DNA from: Actinomycetota bacterium
GTDB taxonomy: Bacteria; Actinomycetota; Thermoleophilia; Solirubrobacterales; 70-9
Assembly: GCA_018268695.1 (NCBI GenBank)
Contig: JAFDWD010000577.1
Span: 1-17,217 of the forward strand
DNA: 17,217 nt
Reading direction: 5' to 3'
Every line of letters begins with the position of its first letter. Positions within the stretch are counted from its first letter, which is position 1. The notes below the pieces were generated by a model. The model did not search any database and had not been told where the DNA came from. It saw only the letters and a program-made list of their open reading frames with translations. The position numbers and the translations under genes were made by a program. Shown here in pieces: positions 12,932 to 17,217 of this stretch.

Positions 12932-13993
12932 ATGGACTTCTCCTTCAGCGAGGACCAGGCGGAGCTGCGGGCGATCGTCGCCGCGTTCCTCGAGCGCCAC
13001 GCCACCTCCCAGGCGGTCCGTGAGGCCGCCGAGGGGGACGGCTTTGCCGCCGAGCAGTGGGGTCGGTTGACCGGCGAGATGGAACTGACCGGGCTGGCGG
13101 TCGACCCCGAGCGGGGCGGGGCGGGCGCGAGCTTCGTCGAGGTCGGGATCGCGATCGAGGAGATCGGCCGCACACTCCTGCCGGTGCCCTACCTCTCCAC
13201 GGTGGTCGCGGCCGCCGTCCTCACGCATGTCGGCGGGGAGGAGGCCGGACCATTGGCGGAGCGGATCGCGGGCGGGGCGGCCGCGGCGGTGGGGCTCGGC
13301 GACGGCGGCGCACTCCATATAAGGGAAGGCGCGGTGACCGGCGAGGTCACGGTCGTCGACGGCGCCACCGCCGAAGTCTTCGTCCTCGCCGCCCGTGACG
13401 GCGAGGGGCCGGTCCTGGTCGCGGTCGAGGCCAGCTCCTCGGGAGTCACCGTCACGTCGCTTGCCACCCTCGATCAGACCCGCCGGCAGGCGCTCGTCCG
13501 CCTCGATGGTGCCTCCGCGACGATCCTGGCCCGCGGCGCCGAGGTGATCGACCGGGCCCGGGACCTGCGCTCGGTCGCGCTCGCGGTCGAGGCCGTCGGG
13601 ACCGCGGCCCGGGCGCTCGACGAAACCGTCGCCTACCTGAAGGAGCGGGTCCAGTTCGGTCGGCCGATCGGCTCCTTCCAGGCGCTGAAGCACCGTTGCG
13701 CCGACCTGGCCACCGAGCTCGAGGCCGCCCGTTCGACCGCCTACTACGCGACCTGGGCCGTCGACGGCGCGCCGGAGGAGCTGCCGGTCCTCGCCCCGCT
13801 GGCCGAGGCGGTCGCCGGCGCCGCCCTGCTGGACGTCGCCGCGGAATCGATCCAGATGCACGGCGGGATCGGCTTCACCTGGGAGCATGACGCGCACATG
13901 TACCTGAAGCGGGCGAAAGCGAACGAGCTGTTGGCGGGCGGCTATCGCGGGGTCCGCCGGCTGGTCGGCGAGCGCGCCGGGATCCTCGGATGA
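12932..13993 (+). CDS. Acyl-CoA dehydrogenase, second subunit
   Basis: The protein is 353 residues from the ATG at 12932, 2 bases after the preceding stop; a longer frame upstream is the first dehydrogenase read out of phase. It opens MDFSFSEDQAELRAIVAAF and ends with ERVQFGRPIGSFQALKH and QMHGGIGFTWEHDAHMYLKRA, both family signatures. The middle beta domain is reduced compared with the first subunit, as in partner subunits of heteromeric FadE pairs. It overlaps the SDR start by ATGA, so the three genes are one operon. Confidence 0.92.
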   Translation: MDFSFSEDQAELRAIVAAFLERHATSQAVREAAEGDGFAAEQWGRLTGEMELTGLAVDPERGGAGASFVEVGIAIEEIGRTLLPVPYLSTVVAAAVLTHVGGEEAGPLAERIAGGAAAAVGLGDGGALHIREGAVTGEVTVVDGATAEVFVLAARDGEGPVLVAVEASSSGVTVTSLATLDQTRRQALVRLDGASATILARGAEVIDRARDLRSVALAVEAVGTAARALDETVAYLKERVQFGRPIGSFQALKHRCADLATELEAARSTAYYATWAVDGAPEELPVLAPLAEAVAGAALLDVAAESIQMHGGIGFTWEHDAHMYLKRAKANELLAGGYRGVRRLVGERAGILG

Positions 13994-14763
13994 CGGGTCC
14001 GCGAGTCGTCCTCGTCACCGGGGGCACGCGCGGGATCGGGGCGGCGATCGCGAGCGCCTTCCTCGCCGAGGGCGACACCGTCGTCGTCTGCGGGCGGCGG
14101 GAGCCCGAGGAGGCGCCGAGCTTCGAGGGCCGCACCGCCGAGTTCGTCGCCGCCGACGTGCGCGACGCGGAGGCGGCGGCCGCCCTGATCGAGACCGTGC
14201 TCGACCGCCACGGCCGGCTCGACCTGCTGATCAACAACGCGGGCGGCACCGCGCCGGGGCCCGCCGCCGAGATGTCGGCGACGGCGGCGACGGCGGTCGT
14301 CACCCTCAACCTGCTGGCGCCGTTCTTCCTCGCCCAGCGTGCCAACGCGGCGATGCAGGAGCAGCCGGACGGCGGCACGATCGTCAACATCGGCAGCACC
14401 GCCGAGCGCCGGCCCGCGCCCGGCACCGCCGTCTACGCCGCCGCCAAGTCTGGACTCCACGGGTTGACCCGGGCGCTCGCCCTGGAGTGGGCGCCGAAGG
14501 TCCGCGTCGTCCAGGTGTCACCGGGCCCGGTCGAGACCGACGGCTCGGCCCGCCACTACGGCGGCGAGGAGGCCTTCGCCGCCGCGTCAGCCCAGATCGG
14601 GATGGGCCGGTTCGCCCGCCCCGAGGACGTCGCCGCCGCCTGCGTCCTCCTCGCCTCGCCGAGCGCCCGCTACGTCAGCGGCGCCGAGCTCTTCGTCGAC
14701 GGCGCCGGCGAAACGCCCGGCTGGCTGACCGCGATCGAAGCGCTGCCGCGCGAGGAGGGCTAG
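13990..14763 (+). CDS. Short-chain dehydrogenase/reductase
   Basis: The protein has 257 residues. It is a classical SDR with TGGTRGIG (10-17) for NAD(P) binding, NNAG (82-85), and the catalytic set Ser136, Tyr149, Lys153, ending with the usual SGAELFVDGAG. After the dehydrogenase pair it probably oxidises a 3-hydroxyacyl-CoA or a related alcohol. Its start overlaps the dehydrogenase stop by 4 bases. Its TAG shares the palindrome CTAG (14760-14763) with the TAG of the convergent ligase, so the two genes overlap by 4 bases. Confidence 0.93.
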   Translation: MTGPRVVLVTGGTRGIGAAIASAFLAEGDTVVVCGRREPEEAPSFEGRTAEFVAADVRDAEAAAALIETVLDRHGRLDLLINNAGGTAPGPAAEMSATAATAVVTLNLLAPFFLAQRANAAMQEQPDGGTIVNIGSTAERRPAPGTAVYAAAKSGLHGLTRALALEWAPKVRVVQVSPGPVETDGSARHYGGEEAFAAASAQIGMGRFARPEDVAAACVLLASPSARYVSGAELFVDGAGETPGWLTAIEALPREEG

Positions 14764-16439
14764 CGGGCCTCGGCCCGCAGGCCGGAAGCGATCTGGCGGA
14801 GCTCGCCCTTGGCGATCTTCGCGCCGGAGGAGCGGGGGATCTCGGCGACGATCTCGAGCCGCTCGGGGAGGTGCTCGTTCGAGGCCCCGGCCTGCTTGAG
14901 GAAGCCGGTCAGCTCGGCCAGCTCCATCGTGCCGCCGTCGTTCAGCTGGACGAAGGCGCAGACGCGCTCGCCGAACATCTCGTCGGGCATCGCGACGACG
15001 GCCGCGAGCGCGACCCGCGGGTGGGCGGCGATCTCCTCCTCGACCTGGGCGGCGCTGATGTTCTTGCCGCCGCGGATGACGATGTCGGAGGTGCGGCCGA
15101 CGATCGACAGGTAGCCCTCCTGGTCGAGCTCGACGATGTCGGCGTGCAGGAGGTGGCCGTCGGCGGTGAAGAGCTCGGCGTTGGCCGCCGGGTCGTCGAG
15201 GTAGCCGAGGCAGGTCGCCGGGCCCTTGGTGCCGGGCTGTCCCCGACGCGTCTCGGTGACGTCGGCGCCCTCCTCGTCGAAGAGCCGCATCTCGGTCCCC
15301 TCCAGCACCCGCCCGGCGGTGCGCAGGCGGCGCGAGGTGGGATCGCTCATCCGGGTCGCCGTCGCCAGGCCGCTCTCGTTGGAGCCGTAGAAGTTCAGGA
15401 TCGCGGCGCCGGTCAGCTCCTCGAAGGCGCGCGCCGGCTCGTAAGGGACCAGCTCGCCCCCGGTGTACATCACCCGCAGCGAGGAGAGGTCGCTCTCGCG
15501 CAGGGCCGGGTCGGCGAGCAGCATCCGGAACTTGGTGGAGACGGCGCAGAGGACGGTGACCCGTTCGCGCTCGATCAGCTCCAGCGCCAGCGAGGTGTCG
15601 AAGCGCTCCATCGAGACGGTCGGCACGCCGAGGTAGGCGGGGCTGAAGTGCGACGTCCACTGGCCGAAGCCGAAGGGGGCCGGGATCGCGGCCATGAAGA
15701 CCTCGTTCTCGGTGAGGTCGCCGACCGCGACCGCGCAGTGGTGGAAGTACCACCAACGGTTCTGCGCGTGCATCACGCACTTCGGCAGGCCGGTGGTGCC
15801 GGAGGTCGAGTTGACGAGCCAGAGCTCGTCGGGGCCGAGGCGGTCGGGGAACTCGGCGGGCGGCGGCCCGGCGGGGGAGCCGTCGATCAGGATCGGGGCG
15901 TCGACGCCGTGCTCGAAGCGAGGGACGACGACGTGATGGCGGAGATCGGGGAGATCGCCCCGGAGCGCCGCGAAGTGCTCCTCGGCGGCCATGCCGCGGT
16001 GCTCGTCGACCGTGATCAGCGCGGCGGCGCGGCCCTTGGAGAGGATGTGACGGGCCTCGCGCCCGCCCGCCCGCACGCCGACGCCGACCGCGACGACGCC
16101 GGACTTCTCACAACCGAGCAGGGCGGCGTGGACGGCGCTGCCGTCGGGCACCATGACGCCGACCCGGTCGCCGCGGCCGAGGCCGAGCTCCGCGAGGGCA
16201 CCCGCGACGCGATTCGAGGCGACCTCGTACTGCGCCCAGGTCAACGTGCCGAGCGGGCCCGAGAAGGCGATCGCGTCGGGCCGCTCGCGGGCGTGGCCGG
16301 CGATGTGGTCGGCGAGCGAGCGCTCGTCGTACCAACCATCCCGGTACCAGTCCGGGATGGCACGCTCGCGCTGCTCGGCGACGGTGCGTTCGCGTTCGAT
16401 CCCGACGCGCCGACGCTCGTTCCCGTGGTCACCCTCCAC
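14760..16439 (-). CDS. Acyl-CoA ligase (class I adenylate-forming enzyme), second copy
   Basis: The protein is 559 residues with a GTG start at 16439. Adenylation motifs are VNSTSGTTGLPKCVMH, FYGSNESGLATAT, a HADIVELDQEGYLSIVGR segment, RGGKNIS and the catalytic Lys in GAKIAKGELR. It is a paralogue of the ligase at 10087-11706 with the same motif wording but a different N-terminus. TAGGTT (16446-16451, minus strand) lies exactly 6 bases before the GTG, so it is probably leaderless. It is divergent from the hydrolase gene across a KstR2-like site. The acid it activates is unknown; two ligases in one cluster suggest two related acids or two stages of one pathway. Confidence 0.92.
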   Translation of the reverse strand: MEGDHGNERRRVGIERERTVAEQRERAIPDWYRDGWYDERSLADHIAGHARERPDAIAFSGPLGTLTWAQYEVASNRVAGALAELGLGRGDRVGVMVPDGSAVHAALLGCEKSGVVAVGVGVRAGGREARHILSKGRAAALITVDEHRGMAAEEHFAALRGDLPDLRHHVVVPRFEHGVDAPILIDGSPAGPPPAEFPDRLGPDELWLVNSTSGTTGLPKCVMHAQNRWWYFHHCAVAVGDLTENEVFMAAIPAPFGFGQWTSHFSPAYLGVPTVSMERFDTSLALELIERERVTVLCAVSTKFRMLLADPALRESDLSSLRVMYTGGELVPYEPARAFEELTGAAILNFYGSNESGLATATRMSDPTSRRLRTAGRVLEGTEMRLFDEEGADVTETRRGQPGTKGPATCLGYLDDPAANAELFTADGHLLHADIVELDQEGYLSIVGRTSDIVIRGGKNISAAQVEEEIAAHPRVALAAVVAMPDEMFGERVCAFVQLNDGGTMELAELTGFLKQAGASNEHLPERLEIVAEIPRSSGAKIAKGELRQIASGLRAEAR

Positions 16440-16450
16440 GTTCGTAACCT

Positions 16451-16464
16451 ATCAAGCGCTTGGT
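16451..16464. promoter_or_regulatory. KstR2-like operator in the divergent ligase/hydrolase promoter
   Basis: ATCAAGCGCTTGGT fits AnCAAGnnCTTGnT and shares the 17-mer CAAGCGCTTGGTATGTT with 11749-11765. It sits between two outward -10 boxes (TAGGTT on the minus strand, TATGTT at 16464-16469 on the plus strand), so one bound repressor could shut both genes. Confidence 0.72.
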
Positions 16465-16469
16465 ATGTT
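16464..16469 (+). promoter_or_regulatory. Candidate -10 box of the hydrolase gene
   Basis: TATGTT ends 8 bases before the ATG at 16478, giving little or no leader. It is identical to the -10 box at 11760-11765, including its position relative to the operator. Confidence 0.5.
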
Positions 16470-16477
16470 GTGACGGG

Positions 16478-17217
16478 ATGAGGGAGCTCACTGGGACGAC
16501 CGAGGCTGTCGAGGTGACCGACGTGCGGCTCGCGGTCGCGACCGCCGAGCTCGGGCCCCTCGAGATCTGCGCGCGGGTCGTCGCGCCGGCGGAGCCCGAC
16601 CCGAGCGCGCCCGTCCTCTTCTGCGTGCCGGGCATGAGCTACGGCAAGGAGTATTGGGACGTGCCGCTCGACGGCTACAGCTTCGCCCGCGTCGCCGCCG
16701 CTGGGGACCACGTCGTGATCGCGGTCGACAACGTCGGCACCGGTGAGAGCACGCGGCCCGAGGACTTCGATGCCGTCGACCTGGTGGCGATGGCGACCGC
16801 GAACGCGGCCGCCGCGGGGGAGGCGATGAGTCGGCTCGCTGCGGGCGACCTCGTCCCGGGCCTGGCCCCGGTCGCCGCGCGGCGACCGGTCGGCATCGGT
16901 CACTCGCTCGGCGGCTGCCTCGCGCTCCTCCAGCAGGCGGACCACGAGACCTTCGGCGCGCTCGCCGTCCTCGGCTTCTCCAACCAGCCGTTGGAGGGCA
17001 TCTACGAGGACCACGAGCGCGAGGCCGAGCTGACCGACGCCGAGCGCGTCGCCTGGGCGACCGAGCACCTGCCGCCGAAGCTCTGGGGGCGGCCCTGGGA
17101 GGAGCTCGAGCCCTACTTCGAGCTGCCGCGGGAGAACTTCACCGAGCTCTTCTACGCCCCGGGGACCGAGGCCGAGGTGATCGCCGCGGATTCCGCGGGG
17201 GCGACCTCGGTGCCGCG
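16478..17217 (+). CDS. Alpha/beta hydrolase, 3' end beyond window
   Basis: The frame is open from the ATG at 16478 to the window edge (246 codons, no stop). GHSLGG (141-146) is the nucleophile elbow with Ser143, and FCVPGMSYG near residue 48 resembles the oxyanion-hole strand. The acid and His of the triad are not yet reached or not identifiable. It probably hydrolyses an ester, lactone or C-C bond of a catabolic intermediate in the surrounding cluster. It shares a promoter region and operator with the divergent ligase. Confidence 0.82.
   Translation, partial: MRELTGTTEAVEVTDVRLAVATAELGPLEICARVVAPAEPDPSAPVLFCVPGMSYGKEYWDVPLDGYSFARVAAAGDHVVIAVDNVGTGESTRPEDFDAVDLVAMATANAAAAGEAMSRLAAGDLVPGLAPVAARRPVGIGHSLGGCLALLQQADHETFGALAVLGFSNQPLEGIYEDHEREAELTDAERVAWATEHLPPKLWGRPWEELEPYFELPRENFTELFYAPGTEAEVIAADSAGATSVP

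Noticed and set aside
14487..16481. Plus-strand open frame of 664 codons across the SDR end and second ligase
   Set aside because: It runs through the SDR in a second frame and antisense through the ligase; its composition is shadow-like and it spans the promoter and operator.
1..17217. CRISPR arrays, insertion sequences, rRNA genes
   Set aside because: No regularly spaced repeats, transposase-like proteins or rRNA-like sequence were seen on either strand.

Overview
The window looks like a high-G+C actinobacterium. Thermoleophilia/Solirubrobacterales-type bacteria would fit, but the lineage is inferred from base composition and gene style only. It has two parts. Positions about 75-8120 are a roughly 8 kb island in the 3' half of a tRNA-Ala(CGC) gene. 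The rest is chromosome: a few bases of downstream flank at 1-74, and a very G+C-rich acyl-CoA catabolism cluster from 8152 to the end.

Island: a 48-bp direct repeat (75-122 and 8073-8120) covers the 3' half of the tRNA, from the anticodon loop to just past the discriminator base. The intact tRNA is at the right end; the left end keeps only a displaced 3' fragment. The island is visibly less G+C-rich than the chromosome and encodes no integrase. GGGCACT/AGTGCCC inverted repeats lie just inside both ends. Two convergent operons fill it. The plus-strand operon (386-3172) encodes a calcineurin-like phosphoesterase fused to a thymidylate-synthase-like (TS-like) domain, then a small helical protein that may be MazG-like. 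The minus-strand operon (7779 down to 3096) encodes, in order: a small protein, a TS-family protein with its Pro-Cys motif, an AcpS-type phosphopantetheinyl transferase, an XRE repressor, an ImmA/IrrE metallopeptidase fused to a chagasin-like cysteine-protease inhibitor, a papain-like cysteine protease, and a relative of phage thymine-hypermodification enzymes (5-hmdU DNA kinase helical domain / aGPT-pyrophosphorylase group). A perfect 17-bp palindrome at the predicted promoter is the likely XRE operator.

This island is the most interesting part. It joins a pyrimidine/DNA-base modification theme (two TS-like domains, a hypermodification-type protein, a possible nucleotide pyrophosphohydrolase fold, a phosphoesterase) to a protease-inhibitor switch (repressor, metallopeptidase-inhibitor fusion, papain-like protease). 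I know of no described system with this combination. A defence or conflict function is inference.

Chromosome: after the tRNA come a cupin protein and a divergent GAF-LuxR regulator. Then comes a catabolic cluster: acyl-CoA ligase (minus), two acyl-CoA dehydrogenases and an SDR (plus, overlapping or nearly so), a second acyl-CoA ligase (minus), and an alpha/beta hydrolase that runs off the window. Both divergent promoters in this cluster carry the same 17-mer, which contains AnCAAGnnCTTGnT, the published KstR2 operator pattern. They likely form one regulon controlled by a KstR2-like TetR repressor. Several of these genes appear to be leaderless.
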